DNA of 64,000 bases from Selaginella tamariscina (taxonomy: Eukaryota; Streptophyta; Lycopodiopsida; Selaginellales; Selaginellaceae), in contig PUQB01000088.1 in the NCBI GenBank assembly GCA_003024785.1, forward strand, positions 495,899 to 559,898. The letters run 5' to 3'. Every line of letters starts with the position of its first letter. Within the stretch, counting starts at the first letter, position 1. Below, piece by piece: positions 25,206 through 38,397 of the stretch. A model generated the notes under the pieces. The model saw only the letters and a program-made list of their open reading frames with translations, was not told the DNA's origin and made no database searches. The position numbers were made by a program, and so were the translations under genes.

Positions 25206-26300
25206 GCCCCCTCCTTCACGTCAAGCTAGGTATAGCACTTATGGCTAGCAAGGCACATTTGTCCTTGTCCAACTGTGGGCGTGGGATCTTGTTTGACAGG
25301 TTCACATTACCCAATTCCTAAGGATTCACTAAGGGGTTCTAAAGTTGGCATTTAAGAGCCATGTTTATGGCACTTTGTGCAACTCTTGATCTAAGGGCTA
25401 TGGCATGATAGCCCACATTGTGGAAGGCAGTGTCACATGAAGATGTAACACTGGGCTAGACGTCATACAATACAACGCCTGAGGCACGCCCTTTGGGGTC
25501 GTGTCATGGGTTTGTCGCTAAGGGGTTGGATACTCTAGTAAACAGGCATGCTTGTGTTGCACTAGGGTGTTAAACCTTAAGCATCTGCTCAAAGGAGGTT
25601 AGGTTTTGTAACTAGGTGTGCTTTGGCATACCTGGTTAGGGGGTTTTCCTTAGGATCTAAGGGTTGAACAACCTAAGCTCATTAGCACCTTAACATGAGA
25701 CACTCACAAGGTCATGTACTTAGGGTTATTCAAACCTAGCTTTAGGGACTTTACTTAGCAGAACACTCGTGTTCGTTAATGGCGCACACTCGTATCCTCA
25801 CTAAATACTAGCCCTAAGTCTAGGGTATAACTTGGCCACTCAAACCCCTAGGGTTAGTTGTGGTTCAGGGTATCCCTTGTCGCCCTTAAAGGGGTTGTAC
25901 TCCCAGATGAGGGTGATTCCTCAAAGGATAAGTGACGATGCCTTAGTTTGTCATGGGGCATGTGTAGACACATCTCCTTTGTGAGGTTAAGGCATGAGCC
26001 TATCTAGGTCTACTAGAATAGGATCCTAAAGTCTAATCGGGATATCCTAGGGTTCGGGATGGTCATTCTATTGGACTTAGGGTAGGACTTGAAGTTTTTT
26101 GTTTAATTAAGCATTTGGGTCAAACTCTTGGGGTCATCTTAAAAGACTTAACATTACTCACATAAAGAATTAATGTCGGAAGGCCACTTGGCAGCCACGT
26201 GTTGCCACGTATTAGCCCTCCGGGTTAAAACTTTAACAATTTCCTTTCATAATGAAAGAATAAAATCTTTAATGAGAGTAGATGATAATAATGCCTCCTT
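25206..26300 (-). repeat. Diverged ~1-kb dispersed repeat, copy 2 (inverted)
   Basis: Related in reverse complement to about 9770-10750; it ends with 'ccgggttaaaactttaac' at about 26220-26237. It starts directly at the chromovirus LTR border. No protein-coding potential is visible. Confidence 0.55.
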
Positions 26301-28551
26301 AAGTTTTTTTATCTTCTTATAAATAGTTATGGAGAATAATAAATTTTTCATGATTGTGCTAGAGTTTTTGGTCCACTATGTTCATGAAATCATTGTCTTT
26401 CATATAAATATTTTTTCAATAGCATAATCTTCTTCTTGATGCACATTGCATATTACCAAGGGTATAAATAAAATACTAAGGTAGAAAGCAACAACACTAG
26501 GAGAACTTAGGCTCTTGTATTTTACTCATACCATTTGTAACATAGCATGTCAAATCAAAAAGAAGATGTGTTACAAAAGAGAATATTCATATGAAAGATA
26601 ATGTAAACATTTTAAATGAAGAACTCTAATATAATCATAAAAGAATATATTAAAATATATTTTAAAATCTTAATATCATACTACAGGTAAATGTTAAGAT
26701 GGATTTTAAAGAGGAATTTGTGTGTTTAAAAGGCAAAACTATTAATTAAGATTGAGAGCGTTGTAGATCCAAGGAGACAGCAGAGGATGGATTGGCTAAT
26801 CATAATCATAAAGAAGGGATTGTCACGACGGAATATCCGTTAGGCGGCAAAGAATATCCGGCTGAAATGTCTGATAGGCTGATTGAATTACGTACTGTTT
26901 TCCGTATTATCTTTCTCAATTATATTTACTTTACAACAAAGATATGCAATATATGTGCGTACTAAAGATTCATCAAATCAGTCAATGGAAAAGAAAAGCA
27001 ACGATTCATTCAATACTGTGATTCTTCTCAACTAGAAATTATTAAAACATAAATAAATAAGCAAAAAAGAAAAACAATCTTGTGATATCAGATGCCTCCA
27101 TCATTTCCCTAATATGCCCAGGAGTGTTTCCACGTGTCAAGTTCAAACTTCCCGCCTTTTTTTTAACCATATTCGACATGGCTCTCAATCATGCTAATCA
27201 ATTAAAATGACCACAATATAATTTAATTCACTAGTGCTGCGACTAATCCATCACGCAAGCATATAGCAATGATAAGTACACCACCTTATTAGTTCAAGCA
27301 GGAAAAAATTGAATAAAAAATTGTATGATTAATAACATTTAATTAAGAACCAGGATTATGATTGATTGAGAGTGATCTCCAATGGGACCCTAAATCACAT
27401 AGTTATCTATACAATGTCCTGAATTTCAGGGACCTTTGTACAATTTTCATAAATATACAAATACATATACAGATTGTAAAGAGATTCGACAGTGTGGCTA
27501 TTAATATGTAAAATCACTAGGAAATATACCTACGATACGACGAATATTTACTAAAAAGCCACATATAACTTATTTTATTAAAGGTCCGAGGTTTGTAGCA
27601 TACTGTTAATACTTTAATTAGAACGATGTATACGCACATGTAATACACGTGGCTGATATGTATGTACGTATATGTACGTGAGATATACGGCGTATTAAAC
27701 TCCAGAGATTGTGGCAGGTCCCTCAATCCATCGAAATACCACAACAAAGATGCGGGATAGTGGGCAAATGTGCTTAATCATCTCACGACACGTGGACGGC
27801 TGGAGATATTCGCATCCCTCGGTCCGGGATTCGACGGATTAAAGCCGCTAGATCGTGGGATGGATAAGGAACCGTTAGATCTCACGTCTGAACGGAGTAG
27901 ATTTGCTAGGGTTTGCGATTCCCATGACGGAGGAACGGGACGGAACAGTGCGCACGGACAACGGAAAGCGCTGGAGCTCTTAAGCGCGTGGCAGCGCACG
28001 CCATGTTTCTGTGAGCCGCTTTCGTCCCGTGCAAAGGTGCGTTTTGGTGTGTATCTATGTTTGTTGTTTCAATCTATGTAGAAATCCATCGCAATTTGAT
28101 AGAGGTCTTGTTTCTTCGTGTTCTTGAGCTTCAATCCTCAATGCTTACGAAAATCGCTCGCATTTGTCGAAAATCCCTGAAATCTGTGTGAAAATAGGTA
28201 AAAATTCATAGTTTTCCGAAAATCTAGGCAAAATCGAGTGTTCAATCTTCATCTCCGTGTGAAAATCCGCCACATTTTTGATACAGAATGTGAAAATCTT
28301 CGCTTCTTTCGGCTTCTTGAGCATTCAAAATCTCGAATTTGTCTGAAAATAGTTGGAAATTCTATTTTTCATCTGTTCACGTATGATTGTGCATATGCAT
28401 ATTACACAATCCAGTGCAGTTTTACCTTCATGTCTCTGTTATCCAACTTTTTCTAGTCATAACGTAAAATTTACATTAGACAATCCCGTGTACAGAAAAG
28501 TTTCTTCTAACAGGGCTTTGACAGGCTAGATATTATAATGTGCAAGTGAAC
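26301..28551. other. Upstream region and probable 5' leader of the nucleotidase gene
   Basis: 26.3-27.7 kb is AT-rich with no gene seen. 27.77-28.04 kb is markedly GC-richer and ends in a good splice donor (gtgcaaag|gtgcgt at about 28037), so it may be the transcribed non-coding first exon of the 5'-nucleotidase gene, joined to the acceptor at about 28513 (ttctaacag). The open frame at 27770-28081 has no recognisable protein and is probably not translated. Confidence 0.45.
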
Positions 28552-29558
28552 ATGGCTCCTGCACAGAATCATTCAGGTGTGTTCACATATACACATATTC
28601 ACATGTATAATGGATATTAAATACATTCATCATGCATGTATATACACTTCATTATGTGTATGTGTGTGTTTTGTTTTGTTTCATACGCCTTTGTAAACGA
28701 GCTAGTAAGCTAGCGAAGTATATAGAGAGTTTAAGTGCGTATTTGCACTAATGGCAAATCCTTAGTCGGAAAATGCAAGTGTTCATTCGATTTTGTGTCA
28801 TATTATTTTGCAGTGGAGAATGGCGCGCCAATAAGCCTCGACCATGAATACGATTCTTCATTGTCTTTGGGGCCAATAAAGTCTGACGCCAGCTACTTGG
28901 TAGACGAACACCCAATATGGGGATCTTCCAAATGGACGGGGAAAGTAGAGATGAAGAAGCAGATTTTCTGCAACAGGTCACTGAATATGAAAAGCATTGT
29001 TGCTGTGGGCTTTGATATGGATTACACACTTGCCCAGTATAAGCCCGAGACCTTTGAAGTGCTTGCTTACCAGGGGACTGTCCAGAAGCTCGTCTACAAC
29101 TTGGGTTATCCCACTGATGTTAGTTTTGATCTCTCCCTCTTCTCTCTCTCTCTCTCGCCCACGCGCGCTACTTAACTATGGTTTATAATTTGTTGGTTTT
29201 TAACCAGTTGTTGCAATGGACTTTTGACTGGAAGTACATGATAAGAGGTCTGGTTTTGGATAAAAGACGCGGCATTCTTAAGGTAGCATCTTACTTTATT
29301 CTATTTTAATTCTTGAAGTCTAGTAAGTGCTAAATCATAGTACTTGATAATAACGCCAGGTGATATATAGTTTTTAATTCATATGATGTTGTTGTTGTAG
29401 TATATGAGTCTGTTCTATGAATAGTTACTACATACATACACACACATACATGTGTGTGTGAACCGAATGGCGAAGTGTAATGATATATGGCAATATGATA
29501 TTTATTAGACGGCATTGTGTTCATTATAACATATAGCATATTAACGATATCAATGTTT

Positions 29559-29599
<41 letters not shown>

Positions 29600-29602
29600 T
29601 AT

Positions 29603-29657
<55 letters not shown>

Positions 29658-32311
29658 AGAGAGAGGAGAGAGGAGAATTGGAACCGAATGGCAAAGTGTC
29701 GTTCGTTAATGTTGTAATGATATATGGCATTGTAAATATAGCATATAAACGATATCAATGTTTGTATACTTACTGTCAATGTTAGTGATGCATCATCTTG
29801 TCACGTGCAGATGGATCGTCACAAGTATGTCAAGGTTGCATACCACGGATTTCAGGAGCTATCAAGAGAAGAAAGGATGGCCACATATGGAAACACACTG
29901 TCCCGCGAACCGTACGATGAGCCTGATTATGCACTTATCGACACACTCTTCTCTTTAGCGGAGGCTTATTTATTTGCTCAGTTGGTTGAGTTTAAGGATG
30001 CTTATCCCAATAAGCTTCCCTCAACTAAAGCGTAAGTTCTTTTATTATATTATACTCTTATTTGTGTTTACTATATGTCTTCAATGGCAGATTTTATTCA
30101 GAAGATGATGCTGCTTTACCTCGGTCAGTTGTTTTAACTTTTTTATTTGCGTGATATTATTATATACGTAGTATGGAGTCTTGTATATCTGTAGGAACAT
30201 TTGATTGACATCGTTTCTACAGCTATGCTCAGGTTTACAAAGACGTGAGAGCTGCAGTAGATCTCTGCCACAGGGATGGTACGCTAAAGCAAGCTGTTTC
30301 TCTTGATCCTGGAAGGTGCATATAAGCACACGCACACACACATGCACACACACACGATCAAACTTAATTTTTTCATACATTAGTGATACAAGTATTTGTG
30401 TATAAACATATACGTGTATTTTGTGTGTGCGTGTTTGTCCTTGTGTGTGTGTGTGGTGTGTGACTGAAGATAACAACAGGTACATTCACGAGGATCCTTT
30501 ACTTGTGCCGATGTTTAAAATGCTTCGTGACTCTGGTCGCATGACATTCCTCGTGACAAACAGGTATTGTTGTAATAATTCAAACGTATAACTGGTTGAG
30601 GCAAAACTAATTAACTTGGATTTTACAGCCTCTGGGATTATACACACGTGGTTATGAATTATTATGTGGAAAGACTGGTAATGAAGGCATACCCCGAGAT
30701 GATGAATGGCTTAACTACTTCGACCTTGTTATTACTGGCAGGTACTGTGTGTGTGTGCGCTCGTGTGCGTGCTCTTTCTGATATTGTTTTTACCTTTTGC
30801 TTTAGTGCGAAGCCTGTGTTTTTCGCAGATGCAAACCGTGCTCCTTTATTCGAAGTGGACATAAAAACTGGAATGCTGCAGAATACTGACAATGGAACTC
30901 CTCTCATGCAGGTGAACTTCAGTATATAGTAATGATTATACAATACCCGATATGATATAATAGATACGCACATAAGGGTCTAGGCAAACGTATGCAACAG
31001 CGTAGAGAGTAATAGTCCTTGCATATGTATATGTATATTGTTATATACTGCTGCAGGTTGGTGGATTGGGTTTGAATTTAGAAGCTCAAAAGACGAAGAG
31101 CAAGCAGCATTGCCGAGCTTTCCAGGGAGGTGGTGTGGCACACCTGCATAAATTGCTTGCTATCGAAGCAGGAGCTCAGGTTAGCAAACTAATATGCTAA
31201 TATCTTGCATAATACAAATATGTCTTAGAAGCGATCTTATTATTACACGTTAACAGCGTAGTTGTATAAATGCACTGACTAACTACTTGCTGTATACAAA
31301 CCAGGTCCTTTATGTAGGCGACCATATCTATGGAGACATATTGCGAAGTAAAAAACAACTTGGTAAGCCTATCTTTATGGATTTAGTTTAGTTAGGGAAA
31401 CAGAACGGCTTATTACATTTGTCACAGGCTGGCGGACAATGCTCGTGATTCCAGAGCTAGAAAATGAAATAGGAACCCTACAACAGAACTTACACCTTCA
31501 AAGTGTAAGATATATTATGTTGTGTATTTTTTCGCATTCGTTTGCATCTATATGTATATCTATCTATGTGTGCAACTAATGTAGGAGTTTCGGAAGTTCA
31601 TGCAAGAACGTGAGGATGTAGAAGAACCTCCTTCAACGCTCAAAATGGAACCTCAGGTAAAGAACCAGCGTGTGTTATCTCTCCCTCCCTCTCTCATGTG
31701 TGTGGGTGTGACGTTATGCCTTTTGGTTCAGGCTAGAAAGTAATGGAGATGAAGAACGACAAGAATTTGCTGAAAAGGTCAAGCTACTTCAAACTGAAAG
31801 AGATAAAGTTCGAGATTTACAACGTCAAACGCACAAAGAGTTGCACCAAAAGGTAAAGTATTATAAGCTACTTGCAGCAGTTTAAACTTTTAATGTCTCT
31901 AGTTGTTAGCATTACACATCAGGAATAATAATAGTAGTGTAAATAAATAGAAATAGAATGTGAAATAATGCTGAGTTTTAACGATGCTCTAATCTTTATC
32001 TCTTTCTTTTGTTTCAGTTTCATGAAATCTGGGGGCAGCTCATGAAGACGGGTTACCAGAATTCTCGATTTGCACACCAGGTTCTTTCACTCTCTAATAT
32101 TTCTTAGTATTTATATGGTTATACTTACTAAACATAATAACCGAGAGGAGGGGGAGATTGGTTTATTAAAGCTTTTTAATGATAACAGGTGGAACGATTT
32201 GCTTGTTTATACACAAGCCAGGTGACTAACCTGTGCTACTATTCACCAGACAAGAGTTATAGAACTACAGAAGATTTTATGCCACATGAAATGGCTTTTA
32301 TAAATTTGTAA
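28552..32311 (+). CDS. Cytosolic purine 5'-nucleotidase-like protein (HAD family), 16 exons
   Basis: Proteins of this family remove phosphate from IMP/GMP-type nucleotides in the cytosol. Exons: 28552-28576, 28814-29118, 29208-29282, 29811-30031, 30091-30123, 30223-30315, 30480-30563, 30629-30741, 30806-30911, 31057-31179, 31305-31362, 31428-31504, 31585-31656, 31732-31852, 32018-32080, 32189-32311. The total of 1692 nt is about 563 residues, normal for plant 5'-nucleotidase-domain proteins. HAD motif I is DMDYTLAQY, motif II FLVTNS and motif IV YVGDHIYGD; a coiled-coil tail near residues 460-520 precedes a conserved C-terminus (FACLYTSQV). Introns are GT..AG and phases agree except at two places: exon 8 is one base short (near 30660, before CGKTGN) and exon 14 starts with one base too many (31732). 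Both look like homopolymer slips. The start was chosen because it splices in frame to exon 2. Confidence 0.88.
29606..29674. repeat. (GA)n microsatellite in nucleotidase intron 3
   Basis: A long GA-rich run preceded by a (TA)n run, read directly. Confidence 0.9.
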
Positions 32312-32482
32312 AGAATTATAACAAACAGGTAACAAACATGTACCATTGTTATTTTATAAGTAATATGACGCCTCGATTAATTTAGCAAAGCTATAAAATT
32401 AGTGGTCCGTGGCTTATAACACGCCTACACTTTAGTTAGACGCTAATATTTTTAATTAATCGCTATCTATTCCATTCCGGAT

Positions 32483-35400
32483 ATGGCTTGTATTCGTCTC
32501 ATTTCGTTCTCCTCATCCTTTCTTTTCACCGCTATAAGGTACTTTTTACTTTTATATTTTTTCTTGTTTTTTAACTAAATTTTTAAATGTTTAATAAGTA
32601 TTTATATGCGTTTTTCTTTCTCAGATGCTTTCGATCCCCTTGATCCTGGAGGGAACATCACTGTAAAATGGGATGTCATGAGCTGGACTTCAGATGGATA
32701 CCTGGTAAGTTTCTCGCAACGTGTGTGTGTGTGTGTGTGTGTGTATGAGAGAGAGAGAGACGTGCGTCTGTGTGTGGAGAGAGAGAGACGTGTGTCTGTG
32801 TGAGAAAGAGAGAGAGACGTCTGTGTGTGTGTGTGTGAGAGAGAGAAGAGAGATAATATTTGTGTGGAGAGTTGTTCAACATTTATATCACTATATAAAC
32901 TGAGTATATATAGTATGTTTTAGTCCTATATTAATGACACGGGTTGTATAATTCCATCAGGATTTGTTCTTTTCATGTAGGCTTTGATTACAATCATAAA
33001 TTATCAACGCTACAGGCACATAGAGCTCCCAGGATGGACTTTGCAGTGGACATGGCAAAATGAAGAAGTTATTTGGAGCATGGTTGGGGCACAGGTATGG
33101 TTTTTTTCATCTTCTTCATTTTTTAGTATTAGTCAACAATTATCTGTTGTTAAGTAACCATTATTTTCTAGGCAACAATGCAAGGTGACTGTTCAATGTT
33201 CCATGGAGCGATTCCTCATTCCTGTCTACGCAGTCCGACAATTGTTGATCTCCTTCCGGATGTTCCTCCCAGCATGCAAATAGTAAGTACTTCAATATCA
33301 CAGACACGACACACACACACACGATATATCAATTGATCTAGTAAATCGTCATTATACTATTTTGTAGTGTAAGGATATGTGTTACTGATTTCCACGAGTG
33401 TGTCTTCCCTATGAACAGGCAAACTGCTGCAAGCATGGCGTTTTAAGTTCGCCTCTACAAGATGATGAAAACTCTATTGCCAGCTTCCAACTTAGTGTCG
33501 GACAAGGTGGAAATGATACGACCCCTCCCAAAAACTTTAACATAGGAGCTTCTGGCCCTGGTTATGTATGTTCTCCTGCAAAAAGCGTTAATGCGAGCTT
33601 GTTCCTCTCTCCAGATGGCCGTCGAAACACCCAAGCTTTGAGTAAGTATTCTCTTACATATATACTATCTATGTGATTCATATACATGTGTACTTATACA
33701 TTTGTCTGTATGTCACGTATATATAGGCTAACACAATATATAGTAACAACGAAAACACAAATATATTTACATAAATCTTTTGATCTTTATTCTTTTATAT
33801 ATAGCACACGCACACGCGATAGTACGTACCGTATAATTAATTGTAAAAAGAGGTGTTGATTACGTTTTGTGCAGAGACTTGGAACGTGACTTGTGTTTAC
33901 TCTCAAGCAAGAGCTCAACGAGCACCTTCATGTTGTGTTTTTTTCAGCGTTTTATAACAAGACTATCATTCCGTGCCAGACTTGTTCTTGCCAGTGTTCC
34001 TATAACATAACACAACCAGTTCACAGTGCTCAACCCATGTGCTTAGAAATGTAAGATCTCTCTCTCTCTCTCTCTCTCTCAGACCAGTGTGTGTATACAT
34101 GATGCAAGTATGGTGGTCTGTGTTCCTATACAGACGCAATTGATATCAAATAGAATGTACGGTTGTATATATTTTAATTTGTTTCAGGACTTCAGCATAT
34201 ATTAAATCACCAGGTTATAGTACTGGCTTATCAAGGGGACCACCAGAACTCTACTGTTCTCAAGATATGTGTCCAGTGAAGATTCATTGGCATGTCAAGA
34301 CTAACTATTACAACTATTGGAGGTAAAAATTATCTGCCAAAATGAGTTTCATATATATATATTGTGTGTGTGTGTGTTTTATGTTTATGATATGTTGTGT
34401 ATTTGTATGTGATTATATGTAGGGCCAAGATTACCATTATAAATAGGAATGTGTAAAGAACCACACTCAATGGAACGTAGTTGTGCAGCATCCAAACTTC
34501 GATAATCTCACATCCGCCTTCAGCTTCAACTACATGGGATTATCATCATCTGGTCAAACAAGTAGCAGTTAGTATTAAATTAATCTGTAATTGTTGCAGT
34601 ACTGCTCTACCGGTGTGTTCTTTTCTGACTCATCTCCATCTCTCTCTCTCTCTCTATTGTGTGTGTTTGTGTTAATAGATCATAGTTTTTGTTAATTAAA
34701 ATGGTAAAGGCGCGTACGTGCTGTGTGCGTGTAATGGTTAATCATCCAAATGTAATCTAAAAATAGGATATTATCAATGTAATGATATGTAGGAAGCTAC
34801 TATACGGACACCCCCTCCCACTTAAGACATGTCATTTATTTATATTTAAAATTATTATCTAAATATTTGGACACCCCCCTCCCACTTAAGACATGTGATA
34901 TTTAAAAATTATTATCTAAATGTTTATCATTAAATGTATTATCTTATCAAATCTAAATATGTAAAATGTGTATTTTAAAATTTTCACAATTATGTGGTGT
35001 AATTTAAATAGGATAACTAAAATATATTATTGCACGCCTACGCAACGCACACACACACATGTGTGTGTGTGTGAATGTGAACAAGGATTGCATACATCTT
35101 ACTATTACTAATTCATCTTCTCTGTTTAATGTTAACAGATAATTCTGGAATGATGTGGGGGAAGAAGTATTACAATGAAATGCTGCTAACAGCAGGTCCA
35201 AATGGGAACGTGCAATCGGAGCTTCTGTTTGCTAAGGACTCGAAGTTTCACACTGGACAAAGGATGGGCTTTCCCACACAAGGTTTACTTCAATGGAGAA
35301 GAGTGTGTTCTTCCTCGGCCCGATGTTTATCCATATTTACCAGGTGCACAGTTTCATCTAAACACAAGGTTTATCATTTTAATCATTTTTAGCTTTGATT

Positions 35401-35540
35401 TTGTAGGCCCTTTAACTGTTCTTTTATGTATTATAACAAAACAAAGCTGTTTCCATAGTGTTAATCTTTTATCTTTTAGTGCTAATCTGTGTATAATGTA
35501 TAATAAACAATGCACAAACATATACAATGTTTGCCTCTAG
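32483..35540 (+). CDS. COBRA-like GPI-anchored protein, 9 exons with frame breaks
   Basis: COBRA-like proteins sit at the outer plasma membrane and guide cellulose deposition. Exons: 32483-32538 (signal peptide, MACIRLISFSSSFLFTAI), 32625-32704, 32981-33094, 33172-33282, 33419-33641, 33875-34051, 34188-34322, 34423-34567, 35139 to about 35540. The domain is clear: GNITVKWDVMSWTSDGY, then GWTLQWTWQNEEVIWSMVGA, GDCSMFHGAIPHSC, the CCV and CQTCSCQC cysteine clusters, and GNVQSELLFAKDSKF. A hydrophobic tail after residues LPGAQFHLNT suits a GPI signal. Frame conflicts: the exon 1/2 phase; one extra T in the T run at 33938-33944; one extra T at 34020-34022; one base short near 34445-34460; one extra G at 35255-35256. 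It is either a decaying gene or a sequence with consensus errors; exon 1 is the least certain. Confidence 0.75.
34796..34925. repeat. Direct tandem repeat of about 60 bp in COBRA-like intron 8
   Basis: The phrase ggacacccccctcccactta recurs (first copy with one C fewer), followed in both by 'agacatgt' and an 'attattatctaaat' end. Confidence 0.7.
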
Positions 35541-36170
35541 TCACTTCGAAGTCTATGTATCTGTCTAACTGTAACACACCCACACGCACGGATCTATGCT
35601 TGTGTGCATACGTGTACATACCTACGTGTGTATATGTACATACCTGGGTTTGTCAAGCGTGTGAGGTTTTGTAATAGGTACATAGAGTTTATATGCATTA
35701 TGTTTATGGATAAAGCCACATATATCCTTTCTCTCTCTCTCTTCTCTCTCTCTCTCTCTCTCACACACACCACACACTCATCTACTTGAGGCAGATAGTT
35801 AGTAATGGGAGTAGTATATCAATGCGTGCGTGTGTGTGGGTGTGTGTGTGTGTTGTTATAGCATATTAAAACTTAATATACTGATACTTACCCGATATTT
35901 TCACTTTGTTAAGGTTAATATATTATTAATAGTTCTGATAAATAGTATAACGATTATAAGGTTTATAATCGTTATACTATTTATCAGAACTATTAATAAT
36001 ATATTACAATACATTAAAACAGTTTAAAAAAAAAACAAAACCTCGTGGTGTTGATTATCGCCGATTTTGATTTGACAGACACACAATTCCACTTTGTAAT
36101 ATCTTGTCCTGTAAAAATCAATAATGCATATTTAAGTAAATTAAGTAATATAAATAAAAAGACTATGTAG
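35541..36170. other. Downstream of the COBRA-like gene
   Basis: No gene; CT/CA microsatellites near 35730-35790 and the long perfect hairpin at 35916-36006. Confidence 0.6.
35916..36006. repeat. Perfect 44-bp inverted repeat with 3-nt loop
   Basis: 35916-35959 is the exact reverse complement of 35963-36006; the loop is ggt. The stem contains gttctgataaatagtataac. It may be a fold-back element or a small-RNA precursor; there is no direct evidence for either. Confidence 0.9.
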
Positions 36171-38397
36171 TAGAATATGCTTAGATACAAGCATATATTA
36201 TGTATGTGGATCCGCACTTACTAAGCGGATCCATTGATTTATATATATATATAAAACACGTATGTACACGTGAACACACACATACACATATTCTTAATGC
36301 GTATACCTGCCAAGTGTCTGCTCATCATAAACTTAAAAGTTGACCGGTCGACAGCCCGTACAAATATTAAGAGCATAACAACGTGTGTGTGTGTGTGTGT
36401 GTGTGTCTCCATCTGCACATATATACACATACATGTATATATGAAAATAATAAGTGCTTTGGGCATTTTGAACTTCCCTGGAGTATTCAAGAGTGTTATG
36501 ATAATTTTCTGTCGATGCGGTGTATATAAACATTGTGTATGCGTGTGTGTGTTGTGTGAAAATATAACCTTGTGTATATACAAACAGATACATATATGTA
36601 TGCACGTATGTATGCATTTTTGTATAAGACAATATACATACACACGGGGTACATATTTTATATGTATATGTTTGTGTATTTTTATAGCATATATATGCTA
36701 TATAATATTTTTATTAATTTGTTCATGAATATATACATATAAACATTCATGAACATACGTTATGCATAGATTTCATATGTAAGAGAATATATATTGGGAG
36801 GAAATGGCGCCCTTCTTCGTATCTCATTACTAAAAACTTAATAAAAATCTTCTTTGTAAGTTTTTTCTTTTCAAAATTAAAATATTCCTCTATTCATTAT
36901 TTTTAATATGAATAGAATAATAAAAGTTATTTAAAGTATTTATGTTTTATTAATTTATATAAAATAATAAATTACTTTGATGTAACCATCGTAACGTATA
37001 TAAAGCATACTTCAAAGTTTGAAAACGAGACATTATGTCATAATTTTTATTATGATTTTATGTTTTGGAGATTGATTATTTATACTTATTGAGGCCTATA
37101 TAATGTAATAAAAAATAGCCTCACTTAATATATTTAAGTCTTTAAGGATAATCTAACCAACTGATATTAAATACTTTAAGAAATTTTAAGTAAAACTTCA
37201 AAGGGATTTATGTCAAATGAACTGGATTGTTTTCTTTAAAAGTTAATTTTAAATGGAATTTTTTTTATTATGTAATATATATTATATTATATATAATATG
37301 TGATATTAGAAATATACTGAACTTAATCTCCTCCACTTATTGTGATATCCTCTTGATTTGTTACTTCTTCACAACGCAAATGGTGTTTGTAATTAATATG
37401 TAAATAATACAATACACATGCATATGCAAAAACATATACTGGATCTTTTTCTTTTTATTGCTATCCTTTTGATTCATTGGTGCTTTGTTATCTATGTAAG
37501 TATACACACTATTCACAAAGTTTAACGTTAATGTATATTATTAATTAATATTTTTATTATTAAAGATATTGTCATTAAAGATCAGTTATTGAACATATAT
37601 ATACACATATATGTGTAATTATATGTATAGACTTACATGCATATAAAACGTTTTTAAAATTGAGTGAAAATAAATCATGAAAAGTTGTATATATATGTGG
37701 ATATGTATCACATAATGTGCATGTTTACTCATATATATGTGTGTGTGTGTATGCTTTTAGATGGATATGTTCAAGTAAGATTATAAAACCAGTTTCATTA
37801 ATGTTATAGCCAATAATTATCATTTTATTAATCTTCCATCAAGCATGACTTGATCTGTAATGAATATGTGTACTTATATACATATTATACGTAGTATATA
37901 TATGTATTTGCATCTAATTATTATTATCACCTGCAAACGCATGTACGCAGATAAATTTACACATTGTTTACAGCTAAATTCAAATAGCTTTTAAGTCTAA
38001 TTTGTCACTGTCAAATAACTTTGAATGTCTTGTAATAAGTTTAATTGGTCTATAATAAAACATTATTTTACTTATAATTTTTTAATAAATAATTACTCAC
38101 AGAAATTTATTTGGACACGATGGTTACACATATATATTATATAACTCTATGGTATAGAACTACCTCTTTATATATACCGTAAGTAAGATATATACTTCCG
38201 TATACACCACACATTATGTAGTCTGCTTTCCTTATACTTAAAAAAGGGTTATATTTACTTAAAAGGGATACATTTACTTAAGCCCAAAGGGCAGATTATA
38301 TATTCGATCCAAGTCCGATTATTCAATCCAACTTCACTATAAAAACACTCTCCGAAAGAGAGTGAGAACCCTAAATGTCATTTTCCTCAAGCGCCAA
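36171..38397. other. Upstream region of deaminase-like gene copy 1
   Basis: AT-rich with TG/CA tracts. No gene supportable; an upstream region shared with copy 2 lies at 38120-38390. Confidence 0.5.

Noticed and set aside
26820-26880. 'tgtcacgacggaatatccg' resembling the chromovirus LTR start
   Set aside because: Only about ten bases match and nothing LTR-like follows, so chance similarity is likely.
27770-28081. 103-codon open frame in a GC-rich block upstream of the nucleotidase gene
   Set aside because: No motif; the block ends in a splice donor and better fits an untranslated first exon. The strong HAD start codon lies at 28552.
36239-36728. Open frames of 134-152 codons on both strands
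   Set aside because: Low-complexity TG/CA and TA sequence; shared with 43.4 kb as non-coding DNA where the frame is not kept.
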